A DNA stretch of 64,000 bases from Desulfocicer vacuolatum DSM 3385 (lineage in GTDB: Bacteria > Desulfobacterota > Desulfobacteria > Desulfobacterales > Desulfobacteraceae): the NCBI RefSeq assembly GCF_900176365.1, contig NZ_FWXY01000008.1:62001-126000 (forward strand). The letters run 5' to 3'. The translations under genes were made by a program, and so were the position numbers. Under the pieces are notes generated by a model that was not told the DNA's origin, did no database searches, and saw only the letters and a list, made by a program, of their open reading frames with translations. Shown piece after piece: positions 1 to 8,287 of this stretch (position 1 is its first letter; every line of letters begins with the position of its first letter).

Positions 1-381
1 CAGGGAAACTGGATCACATTCAGAGAGTTAAAGGGTGGGCCTTCCCGGTATGCTCATTTTCAACAACGGTGTGAAAAGCCCCTGAAACGTCTGGCTGATA
101 CATACACCGATCTTTTTAAAGATATGCTGGAAATTTTTGATGGGAAAAAAATTGTCAGTAATATTGATTCTGATATTTCAATTATTTTGCATCCTCTGCC
201 GCTTTTTCCCATAATGATTTGTTATTGGAAGCCAGAAGAAGGGCTTGAATCTGCCCTTCACATCTATTTTGATGCCTCATCTGATGATAATCTTGACATT
301 GAGTCCAACTACACCCTTAACGAAGGCATTGCTTTAATGTTTGAAAAAATTGCCCTGCATCATGGTGCTCAGAATCAGTGA
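1..381 (+). CDS. DUF3786 domain protein, 3' part (5' end outside window)
   Basis: The reading frame is open from the first base and ends at 381 (126 codons visible), so the true start lies upstream; the internal ATG at 124 is not the likely start. The visible part has the look of the DUF3786 family of anaerobes and Desulfobacterota: a WITFRELKGGPSRYAHF stretch near the window edge, then a proline-rich PLPLFPIMICYWKPEEG segment, then ALHIYFDASSDDNLDIES. The function of that family is not known; members often accompany iron-sulfur or corrinoid proteins. The family assignment is from memory of the motif, not a search. Nothing else of the locus can be seen. Confidence 0.6.
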   Translation, partial: QGNWITFRELKGGPSRYAHFQQRCEKPLKRLADTYTDLFKDMLEIFDGKKIVSNIDSDISIILHPLPLFPIMICYWKPEEGLESALHIYFDASSDDNLDIESNYTLNEGIALMFEKIALHHGAQNQ

Positions 382-477
382 GAATTTTTTTTACAAACCC
401 AACAAGTATCTTGTTTGTAAAAAATCAAACCATCATTTGCAATAAAATTTTTTGAAAATTTCAGAGAAATACTAAGA

Positions 478-1050
478 ATGAAAAAAAGATGTACATGGTG
501 TGGTAGAGACCCACTATATATGGCTTATCATGATCATGATTGGGGTGTTCCTGTTCACGATGACCGTTTGTTATTTGAATTTTTAACTTTAGAAGGAGCA
601 CAGGCTGGCCTGAACTGGTTAACAATCTTAAAAAAACGAGAAAATTACAGAAAAGCGTTTAATTACTTTGATCTCGAGACCATAGCCAACTATTCTCAAA
701 ATAACATAGAGCGTCTTTTAGCTGATTCAGGGATTGTACGAAATAGATTAAAAATTGAGTCAACCATCAAGAACGCACGGGGTGTCCTTAAAATCCAGGA
801 GGAAGCAGGCTCATTGGACGCATACCTTTGGCGCTATGTTGAAGGCATTCCCAAACAAAATCAATGGATGTCTATTTCAGAAGTTCCCGTAAAAACAAAA
901 ACATCTGAAATGATGAGTAAGGATTTAAAGACACGCGGATTCAATTTTGTGGGTCCAACGATATGTTATGCATTTATGCAGGCAACTGGAATGGTTAACG
1001 ACCACACAACGGATTGTTTTAGACACAAAGAACTCTACTTCAAAGCTTGA
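478..1050 (+). CDS. tag: DNA-3-methyladenine glycosylase I
   Basis: Base-excision repair enzyme that removes 3-methyladenine from alkylated DNA. At 190 residues it matches the usual length of the Tag family (187 in E. coli) and aligns along its whole length: CTWCGRDPLYMAYHDHDWGV at the N terminus, LEGAQAGLNWLTILKKRENY, then RGFNFVGPTICYAFMQATG and VNDHTTDC at the C terminus. The Cys and His residues that bind the structural zinc in E. coli Tag (N-terminal Cys and His, C-terminal His and Cys) are present. It appears to be a single-gene unit: about 100 bases of AT-rich sequence separate it from the upstream gene, and repeat-containing DNA follows. No clear Shine-Dalgarno sequence precedes the ATG. 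Confidence 0.95.
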   Translation: MKKRCTWCGRDPLYMAYHDHDWGVPVHDDRLLFEFLTLEGAQAGLNWLTILKKRENYRKAFNYFDLETIANYSQNNIERLLADSGIVRNRLKIESTIKNARGVLKIQEEAGSLDAYLWRYVEGIPKQNQWMSISEVPVKTKTSEMMSKDLKTRGFNFVGPTICYAFMQATGMVNDHTTDCFRHKELYFKA

Positions 1051-1174
1051 ATAACATCGAATAAAAAAATAGTTGAAATAACGAAAATGAAATTTACAAA
1101 TTTTATTCACGCGGGAATGTATGCCAACGTCCATATCGCTGTGCTGTTTTATTAAAGTGTCTGCTATATTTATT
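1051..1174. other. Intergenic sequence after tag
   Basis: AT-rich sequence with no supported gene and no strong terminator hairpin. It ends in the TTATT that forms the left target duplication of the adjacent mobile element. Confidence 0.5.
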
Positions 1175-1360
1175 ACTTAACTTTCGGGCTTCATTTCAAA
1201 GCCGGCATTTTTAAATGCACCGATGGGCTCAGTGTGCCGACGGGATCAGGCTTTTGTTATTGATGTTATCGATCAAGGCTTTTGCCAACGAAAAAAGCCT
1301 CGATAATGTCAATAACGAAAGCCAGACCCCACCACGAAATGCGAATACCGAAAGTTGAGT
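1175..1360 (+). mobile_element. 186-bp MITE (family 1), intact, with 5-bp target duplication
   Basis: Non-autonomous element with 13-bp terminal inverted repeats: ACTTAACTTTCGG at the left and CCGAAAGTTGAGT at the right, one mismatch. It is flanked by the direct repeat TTATT at 1170-1174 and 1361-1365. Inside, two arms of about 35 bases (around 1247-1285 and 1292-1327) are imperfect inverted copies of each other, so a transcript would fold into a long hairpin. A second intact copy of exactly the same length lies at 62774-62959 in the opposite orientation, differing at roughly 11 positions, and a right-end fragment lies at 30063-30133. It carries no transposase, so it must have been moved by an element elsewhere. 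I cannot assign the IS family from the ends alone. Confidence 0.85.
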
Positions 1361-1365
1361 TTATT

Positions 1366-1705
1366 AAAAATGAGTTTACAATCATTTTTAATGTTGATAT
1401 GCCTTTTAAATTGATACGCAAAAGGCATGTTTTCCACAAAGCAAGGACCTTGAATCCGAATTGAACAGCAAATTCTAACTTCTAAAAAAATATGATTAGC
1501 ATCAAAATATACTCAACTATAATTAACCCATAAGTCCGAAGTTATCATTTTCATACCACATGGAAAATTTTTTAATTTAAAAAGAACACATTATATGGTG
1601 TCAAGTGAAAGAACTTATGACTGGCGGATAATTAACTCAAATCGAATTAACTAATTTAACCTTTTGGGAAAAACTCCAACCACTATCTCAAGCTTTAACC
1701 ACATA
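1366..1705. other. Intergenic sequence before the peptide-binding protein
   Basis: AT-rich, without a supported gene. It contains a small inverted repeat near 1398-1428 (TGCCTTTT and AAAAGGCA) followed by a short T run, which could be a weak terminator remnant. No convincing promoter or riboswitch was recognised. Confidence 0.4.
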
Positions 1706-3343
1706 ATGAAAATGCAAAGAATGGCATCCATGATCAAACACTTATGCGTTACAATTATCTTATTTTTCATATATTTTTGTGTATCACCGCCTGGAATTAA
1801 CGCCAATCCTTCGGATAATATATTACGTTTCGGATACCATATCAGTCAAATGGGAAATTTTGATCCCCATCTGGCCACAGCCTCCCAAGACCGAATTATG
1901 GCAGACCTCATATTTAACGGCCTTTTAAGGTATGTACCGGGACAGGTTCCAAAAATTGAACCGGATCTGGCAAAGGAAATGCCGACGTTCCACATGGTCA
2001 ATGGAAAATATGTGTGCCGGATTTTACTCAAAAAAGGCGTCATGTTCCATGCCGCCCCCAATATCCCCTCCCATGAGCTGACCGCCGACGATGTGGTTTA
2101 CTCTCTGAATAAATCCGCAGACATAAAAAAATCTGCCTATGCCAGCAATTATGCAGGCATGACTGTGAAAAAAACCGGACGATACGCCATTAAAATTATC
2201 ATTGAGCCTCCTTTATCCACGCTTCTATTCCTTCCCAAACTCACAGACTACGGAGGCGGATTCATTGTCAGCAAAAAAATAATAACAACCATGGGGTATA
2301 ATCAATTTAAAAAACATCCGGTGGGCACTGGTCCCTTTGCTTTCAAAAGATATCTGCCCGGCAAAAAAGTGGAACTGACAGCCCATAAAGATTATTTCAG
2401 AGGGACGCCGAAACTTCACGGAATCACTTTTCACCTCATGCCCGAATTAAAGGATCGTGAAGCAGCTCTATGCAACGGCGAACTGGACATTATCACAGGT
2501 TCCGGGAAAAAAGGGTGGGTTGAGTCAATAAAAAACAATTCAAAAGAAATAGAAATTGACACCCACGGCGTGGGGGAGATGGGAATCGTTTTTTTAAACA
2601 CCCAGGTAAAACCCATGGATGACATCCGGGTCCGCAAGGCCATTGCATATGCCCTGAACCGGAAAATATTTCTCCAGGCAACGTCGAAACTGATTTCAGG
2701 GCCTGTTTTTTCTCCCGTCCCCACCGTATTTTTGCCAGGTGGGCTCTCGGAATCAAATGTCCGTGAATTGGGCCTGGACTATGTCCAAAACTTGGAAAAG
2801 GCAAAACAGCTGCTTGACCAGGCAGGATACTCCCAGGGATTCACCCTGGACCTGGTGACATCTGAAAAGCGCCTTTTTCAAACCAACTATATGATTTTAA
2901 AGCAGCAATTGTCGCAGATTGGCATTAATTGTCATGTTAAAGTCGTCTCCCATCGGGATATGCACAAAAGCATCAGAGATAAGAAAAACCCCAAAGGCAT
3001 TGTTTTCTATGTAGCATGGCGGCCCAATGCAGATGCATATCTGTCCCAGTTTTTCCATTCACACTTCATCCCCGCTGCGGGGGAAAAAACAGGTACTAAT
3101 TTTTCCTATTATAACAAAATAGATAAACTCATCGAAGATGCCCGATGTGAAATTGATTTGGAACGACAATCTCATCTCTGGAGCCAGGCTCAAATAAAGA
3201 TTCTAAACGATATGGCAGCCCTGCCACTGATGTATACGCTCCAAATCTACGCCAGAAAACCCTGGCTTGATTATGGTCATCCCATTGAATCGAGCATGGC
3301 ATTGTATCCCCAGTTCACAGAAAAAACCTGTTTCTTGAAATAA
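1706..3343 (+). CDS. ABC transporter substrate-binding protein, family 5 (peptide/nickel type)
   Basis: Periplasmic solute-binding protein of the DppA/OppA/NikA family. A signal peptide of the form MIKHLCVTIILFFIYFCV precedes a cleavage-like region ending in NA, and the body carries family landmarks: NGLLRYVPG, FHAAP...LTADDVVYSLNKS, HPVGTGPFAFKRYLPGKKVEL, then VRKAIAYALNRKIF and AKQLLDQAGY. The frame is open from a TTG at 1664; ATGs at 1706, 1712, 1721 and 1730 are all possible, and 1730 would give the most compact signal peptide. No clear ribosome-binding site decides between them. There are no permease or ATPase genes beside it, so it is an orphan component that must work with a transporter encoded elsewhere or act as a sensor partner. 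The ligand cannot be read from the sequence. Confidence 0.85.
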   Translation: MKMQRMASMIKHLCVTIILFFIYFCVSPPGINANPSDNILRFGYHISQMGNFDPHLATASQDRIMADLIFNGLLRYVPGQVPKIEPDLAKEMPTFHMVNGKYVCRILLKKGVMFHAAPNIPSHELTADDVVYSLNKSADIKKSAYASNYAGMTVKKTGRYAIKIIIEPPLSTLLFLPKLTDYGGGFIVSKKIITTMGYNQFKKHPVGTGPFAFKRYLPGKKVELTAHKDYFRGTPKLHGITFHLMPELKDREAALCNGELDIITGSGKKGWVESIKNNSKEIEIDTHGVGEMGIVFLNTQVKPMDDIRVRKAIAYALNRKIFLQATSKLISGPVFSPVPTVFLPGGLSESNVRELGLDYVQNLEKAKQLLDQAGYSQGFTLDLVTSEKRLFQTNYMILKQQLSQIGINCHVKVVSHRDMHKSIRDKKNPKGIVFYVAWRPNADAYLSQFFHSHFIPAAGEKTGTNFSYYNKIDKLIEDARCEIDLERQSHLWSQAQIKILNDMAALPLMYTLQIYARKPWLDYGHPIESSMALYPQFTEKTCFLK

Positions 3344-3407
3344 TAACCCAAAAAGATACAACATGAATTCCGGCAGGCAATGGCGGTGATATGGGAAAAA
3401 CTTGGTT

Positions 3408-3448
3408 AAAAATAAAAAAAGGGGTTACAGCATAATCACTGTAACCCC
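3408..3448 (-). terminator. Rho-independent terminator of tRNA-Thr
   Basis: On the minus strand, 10 bases after the tRNA, GGGGTTACAG and CTGTAACCCC form a perfect stem with an 8-base loop, followed by a run of seven T and then a T-rich tail. On the plus strand the stem is also preceded by the end of the peptide-binding protein gene and could act weakly for it. Confidence 0.85.
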
Positions 3449-3458
3449 TTGAAATCTT

Positions 3459-3534
3459 TGGAGCCGATGAGCAGAGTCGAACTGCTGGCTTGCTGATTAC
3501 GAATCAGCTACTCTACCAACTGAGTTACATCGGC
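3459..3534 (-). tRNA. tRNA-Thr (anticodon CGT)
   Basis: Reading the minus strand gives a complete 76-base cloverleaf: acceptor stem GCCGATG/CATCGGC, D arm with AGTTGGTAGAG, anticodon stem GCTGA/TCAGC with loop TTCGTAA (anticodon CGT), T arm AGCAG-TTCGACT-CTGCT, discriminator base T and an encoded CCA. The CGT anticodon reads ACG threonine codons. It is transcribed away from mfd and has its own terminator. Confidence 0.95.
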
Positions 3535-3557
3535 ATTTGAATGTGTGAGTACCTTTA

Positions 3558-6500
3558 ATGCTTATGACGTCTAAAATCAAGAAAAAAATGAAAAATACCA
3601 TCTTTAAAAATATAAAAAACTCAAAAGTCAACCTGGAACTCACAGGAATGAATGGGTCTGAAAAGGGCTTTGTGGTGTCACAGCTGTGTCAAGAAATGGA
3701 TAGAAATATTGTGGTAATTTTACCTGACCATAAAAAAGCTGTGCGTTTCATGGAAGACCTTTCCTTTTTTGTGCCGGAAAAGGCATCAGATCTTCTCTAT
3801 TTTCCGGGGTATCATATCCTGCCCTTTAAATCCCTCTCCTACCATGGCGGCACAGCTGCCAGACGTCTGGCAGTTTTAACTCATCTGATTTCAGGCCGGG
3901 CCCATCACCTGGTGATCACCAGTGTGGATACCCTCATGCAAAAATTGATCCCCAAAACAATTATTGCCAACGCCCAGGAGCTTATTCTCAACGGTGAAGA
4001 CATTGACCGGGATCTTTTAATTGCAAGACTCAATGCCGGAGGATATCAACGCACTTCTCTTGTGGAAGAACCCGGGGATTATTCTGTGCGTGGGGGAATC
4101 ATGGATATTTTTTCCCCAAACTATGAGTTTCCCCTGCGCCTGGATCTCATGGGGGATATGGTGGAATCCCTGCGTTTTTTTTCCCCCATTTCCCAGAGGG
4201 GCACCAGGGAACTCACAGAAGCCATCATCATCCCGGCCAACGAAGCTGTGGTGGCGAGAACAGAGCTTACCCATGTTCTGGGACGATTGCGCCAGGCCGC
4301 CTCGGAATCGGACATTGGCACCGCTAAAATGAGAGAATATGTGGAACGCACCAAGGAAGAAGGACGCTTTCCCGGCATGGAAAGCATGCTCTCCATTGTG
4401 TATCCCCAATTGGATTCTTTTTTTGATTATGCCGGCAATGATGCCTTATTTGTCATGGATGAACCGGATGTGCTTGAGCAGGCAGCCCATAAATTTGAAA
4501 AAAGCGCCCAAGATAACTTTGACACGGCCCGGAATGAAAACAGGCTCTGTGTGGCACCGGAAAGCATCTATATGACCTGGGAAGATGTGACAACCCATAT
4601 TTCCGACAAAAAAACCATGGCCCTTAAGGCCCTTGATATCCAAAAAAATTCCCCAAAAGCCCCCCGGGTCCAGGTGATGCATCCCGGATTCCAAAACAAT
4701 GCCATGCTGTCCTCGGAGCTGAAAAGAGAAGACCGCCACGAAAATATTTTATTGCCCCTGGCAAAATGGCTCCAGGAAAAACAAGATCTTGGTATGGCAG
4801 CCATGATGGTGTGCACAAGCGATGTCCAGGCCACCCGCATTGTGTCACTTTTACAGCCCTATGGCATTATTCCGTCCCGCCTGGAGCAATTTCCCCATGA
4901 ACGCCGCCCGGCTCCCGGTATCTTTTGTGTGGTGGGCAATATTTCTTCCGGATTTGTGCATAGCAAAGAAGGCTTGGCACTTATCACGGATCAAGAAATT
5001 TTCGGGGCCAAGAAAAGAATCAGAAAACCCGGTACCCGCCGGGCAAAAACCCATTTTATCACCCCGGAAGAGCTTAAAGAAGGCGATATTGTGGTCCATG
5101 TGGAGCACGGTCTGGGCCGGTATGAAGGCTTGCGAACCATTGCCATGGAAGGGATTTCCGGAGATTTCATCCTCATTTCCTACCGGGATGAAGACCGCCT
5201 GTATCTACCTGTGGATCGCATGGAGATGGTGGAAAAATATGTGGGGGTGGAGGGCTACGCTCCAATCCTGGATAAAATCGGCGGTAAGACATGGGGAAAA
5301 GCCCGGGCCAAGGCCAAAAAAGAAGTGGAAAAAATGGCCGGGGAGCTTTTAAAAATATATGCTGAAAGACGCGTAAACAAAGGGCATGCCTTCAGCCCTT
5401 CTGATACCTATTACAATGACTTTGAAGCCGCCTTTCCCTATGATGAAACCCCGGATCAACTCAAAGCCATTGATGATGTTCTCACAGACATGGAAAATGA
5501 AACTCCCATGGACCGTTTAGTGTGCGGAGATGTGGGATATGGAAAAACAGAAGTGGCCATAAGGGCTACCTTTAAAGCCGTCAATGACGGAAAACAGGTG
5601 GCCGTGGTGGTGCCCACCACCATTCTGGCGGAGCAGCATCTTCACACTTTCAGGGAACGATTTGCCGCCTACCCGGTGACTGTGGAAGCCCTGTCTCGAT
5701 TCCGCACCGCAGCAGAACAGCGCAAAATACTGACAAACCTTGCACAGGGCCGCACCGATGTGGTCATTGGAACCCATCGCCTGCTCCAGAAGGATGTCCA
5801 CTTTAAGGCCATGGGACTTTTGGTCATTGATGAAGAGCAGCGTTTTGGCGTAAAACATAAAGAGGCCCTGAAAAAAAGAAGAACCACCATTGATGTGCTG
5901 GCCCTCACAGCCACCCCCATCCCAAGAACCCTTCACATGTCACTCACCGGCATGCGGGACATCAGCGTGATCTCAACGCCGCCTGAGGATCGCCAGCCCA
6001 TTGTTTCCTACATTTCAGAATATGATGATTCCATTGTTGCCGATGCTGTCAAGCGGGAGATTGCCCGGGGAGGGCAAATTTTTTTCATACACAATGAGAT
6101 TAAAACCATTTTTAAAATTGCAGAAAACCTGGAAAAATTAATTCCCCAGCTCAGACTTGGCGTGGCCCACGGCAGGCTTTCGGAAAGCAATCTGGAAAAA
6201 GTGATGCTCCAGTTTATTAATAAAGAGATAGATCTTCTGGTGTGCACCACCATTGTGGAATCTGGATTGGACATCCCGTCGGCCAACACCATGATTATAA
6301 ACAAGGCGGATCGCTTTGGTCTGGCCCAGATCTATCAGCTCAGGGGCCGCATTGGCCGGGGGGATGAGCAGGCCTATGCATACATGTTTATCCCCGACGA
6401 AAATCGCCTCACCCGGGATGCAAAAAAACGCCTGGCCGCCCTCATGGAACATCGGGATCTTGGGTCTGGTTTTCAGATTGCCATGAAAGACCTCCAGATC

Positions 6501-7079
6501 CGGGGCTCCGGCTCCGCCCTGGGGGGGGCACAGTCCGGTCACATTGCTGCGGTGGGATATGACATGTTTTTAAAACTTCTGGATGAGGCCGTGTCTGACC
6601 TCAAGGGAACCCCTGTGGTGGAATCCCTGGAACCGGAAATCAACATTGCCATGTCTGCCCATATTTCAGATGAGTATGTCAAGTCCATTGAGCAGCGCCT
6701 CACCGTTTATCGACGTCTCTCCCAGATGACCGAGCCTGCCCAGGTACTGGCCATGCAAAAAGAACTCATTGACCGGTTTGGTAAGTTGCCCGAAGAGGGG
6801 GTGAACATGCTCTTTAAAATCATGTTACGGGTGCTCAGCATTAAGGCGGGGGTTAAAAAAATGGATATCACCAACACCGGCATCTCCATGGTATTTTCAG
6901 ATCTTCACCAGAAGAAGTCTTCAGGCCTGGCCGGGGCTGTATCACAGATTTCTCTGCCCCATAAATTCACATCGGAAAATGTGTTGAAAATTACTGTGGG
7001 AACCCGGATTAAAAAAATTACCAAAGCCCTGGTGGAGGCACGAAAAATCTTAAAGCTCATTGCGGCCCGGGTAAATTAA
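3558..7079 (+). CDS. mfd: Transcription-repair coupling factor Mfd
   Basis: ATP-dependent translocase that displaces RNA polymerase stalled at DNA damage and recruits UvrA. The 1173-residue product is of normal family length. In order: a UvrB-homology region in the first 350 residues (LLYFPGYHILPFKSLSYHG, RGGIMDIFSPNYEFPLRLDLMG is the typical block), the RNA-polymerase-interacting domain with VHVEHGLGRYEG near residue 515, the helicase core with Walker A CGDVGYGKTEVA near 655, the DEEQ box in VIDEEQRFGVKHKE near 758 and LTATPIPRTLHMSLTGMRD, and the C-terminal TRCF domain. The start is uncertain: two ATGs lie close together at 3558 and 3564 and there is no clear ribosome-binding site. It is divergent from the tRNA gene and leads the housekeeping block. 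Confidence 0.97.
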   Translation: MLMTSKIKKKMKNTIFKNIKNSKVNLELTGMNGSEKGFVVSQLCQEMDRNIVVILPDHKKAVRFMEDLSFFVPEKASDLLYFPGYHILPFKSLSYHGGTAARRLAVLTHLISGRAHHLVITSVDTLMQKLIPKTIIANAQELILNGEDIDRDLLIARLNAGGYQRTSLVEEPGDYSVRGGIMDIFSPNYEFPLRLDLMGDMVESLRFFSPISQRGTRELTEAIIIPANEAVVARTELTHVLGRLRQAASESDIGTAKMREYVERTKEEGRFPGMESMLSIVYPQLDSFFDYAGNDALFVMDEPDVLEQAAHKFEKSAQDNFDTARNENRLCVAPESIYMTWEDVTTHISDKKTMALKALDIQKNSPKAPRVQVMHPGFQNNAMLSSELKREDRHENILLPLAKWLQEKQDLGMAAMMVCTSDVQATRIVSLLQPYGIIPSRLEQFPHERRPAPGIFCVVGNISSGFVHSKEGLALITDQEIFGAKKRIRKPGTRRAKTHFITPEELKEGDIVVHVEHGLGRYEGLRTIAMEGISGDFILISYRDEDRLYLPVDRMEMVEKYVGVEGYAPILDKIGGKTWGKARAKAKKEVEKMAGELLKIYAERRVNKGHAFSPSDTYYNDFEAAFPYDETPDQLKAIDDVLTDMENETPMDRLVCGDVGYGKTEVAIRATFKAVNDGKQVAVVVPTTILAEQHLHTFRERFAAYPVTVEALSRFRTAAEQRKILTNLAQGRTDVVIGTHRLLQKDVHFKAMGLLVIDEEQRFGVKHKEALKKRRTTIDVLALTATPIPRTLHMSLTGMRDISVISTPPEDRQPIVSYISEYDDSIVADAVKREIARGGQIFFIHNEIKTIFKIAENLEKLIPQLRLGVAHGRLSESNLEKVMLQFINKEIDLLVCTTIVESGLDIPSANTMIINKADRFGLAQIYQLRGRIGRGDEQAYAYMFIPDENRLTRDAKKRLAALMEHRDLGSGFQIAMKDLQIRGSGSALGGAQSGHIAAVGYDMFLKLLDEAVSDLKGTPVVESLEPEINIAMSAHISDEYVKSIEQRLTVYRRLSQMTEPAQVLAMQKELIDRFGKLPEEGVNMLFKIMLRVLSIKAGVKKMDITNTGISMVFSDLHQKKSSGLAGAVSQISLPHKFTSENVLKITVGTRIKKITKALVEARKILKLIAARVN

Positions 7080-7217
7080 GGCTCCTCGCATAAAAAAATC
7101 TTGAAACAGACGGTTGCCCGTGTTAACACATATTGTTTATGGTTTTCCATCCGAGAATCATTTTTTTTCCAGGCAAAACTAAAATACCCGGTTTGAGATC
7201 CACAATCCACATGTAAA

Positions 7218-8201
7218 ATGGAGTTTATAACTCGTATGATAAAGAGATACCTTTTGGTGTATTATTGTTTGTTTTTTATTTGTATGACTTCATCCATGGT
7301 CTCTGCCGAGATTGTGGATCGTGTTGCTGCGGTTGTGAACGATGATATTATTACCCTTTCCGACCTGAACAAGGCCATTAAACCCTATGAAGAAAAACTG
7401 GCGTCCTCCGGTTATTCCCGGGAACAAATGAATGCCATGCGGTATAACATGAGGCAGGAGATGCTCAATAATCTGGTGGATCGTAAAATCACCGATCAGG
7501 AGGCGAAAAAACTGGGAATCACCGTTTCCGAAAAAGAGGTGGACAATGCAGTTGCCCAGCTCAAAAAATCCCGCATGATGACCCAGGAGGACCTTGAAAA
7601 AGCCCTGCAGCAGGAAGGCCTGACATTTAAAGCCTATCGGAAAAAAATCCGGGAAGAGATTTTACGCCCCAAATTGATAAACTTCAGTGTTAAATCCAAG
7701 GTGATCATCACAGATGAAGACATTAAAGCGTACTATGACGCCCATCCTGAAATATATGCAGGTACCCAGAAAATATATCTTAGAAATATATTAATTTCCC
7801 AGGGAGCCCTGGCCGTGGATGCCCTTGTCCAGGAAAAATTTAATGAAGTGAACACAGCCCTGCTATCGGGCCGGACCTTTGGCCAAGTGGCCCGGCAATA
7901 TTCCCAGGCACCCAATGCCCAAGATGGCGGGGAGATCGGCTTTCTCAGTCTGGATGCACTGTCCAAAGAAATTGCAGATGCTGTCAGAGGACTTTCCGCC
8001 GGTGAACACACAGAATTTATCCAGACCGATCTGGGATATCAGATGTTTTTTGTGGAAAAAGTTGAAGATGGAAATCCCCGTTCTATTGAATCAGTTTCCG
8101 ATGAAATTTCAAAAAAACTATACAATGATATTGTGGAAAAAAAATTCAAAACCTGGCTCAAAGAGTTAAGGGAAAAATCATACGTTAAAAATATGCTCTA
8201 A
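7218..8201 (+). CDS. SurA-like periplasmic chaperone / parvulin peptidyl-prolyl isomerase
   Basis: Exported folding factor for outer-membrane proteins. A signal peptide (about residues 7-30, rich in L, Y and F and ending MVSA) is followed by EIVDRVAAVVNDDIITLSDL, the hallmark start of mature SurA. The SurA N domain spans about 30-175 and one parvulin domain follows at about 182-285 (IYLRNILIS, GGEIGFLSLDALSKEIADAV, LGYQMFFVEKVEDG). At 327 residues with a single rotamase domain it is shorter than E. coli SurA (428 residues, two domains); this is the usual form in delta-proteobacteria. The start could also be the ATG at 7236, which would give a tighter signal peptide. Confidence 0.88.
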   Translation: MEFITRMIKRYLLVYYCLFFICMTSSMVSAEIVDRVAAVVNDDIITLSDLNKAIKPYEEKLASSGYSREQMNAMRYNMRQEMLNNLVDRKITDQEAKKLGITVSEKEVDNAVAQLKKSRMMTQEDLEKALQQEGLTFKAYRKKIREEILRPKLINFSVKSKVIITDEDIKAYYDAHPEIYAGTQKIYLRNILISQGALAVDALVQEKFNEVNTALLSGRTFGQVARQYSQAPNAQDGGEIGFLSLDALSKEIADAVRGLSAGEHTEFIQTDLGYQMFFVEKVEDGNPRSIESVSDEISKKLYNDIVEKKFKTWLKELREKSYVKNML

Positions 8202-8287
8202 TCTGAGCATTTTTTCGATTTATGACGAATAGCCTGCTATGATCAAGGCCCTGAAGTTGACAATACAGTCGGTTTTACAAGAGGTTA

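Noticed and set aside
1282-1464. Small frame across the MITE right end
   Set aside because: It starts inside the mobile element, has no ribosome-binding site and no recognisable protein features.
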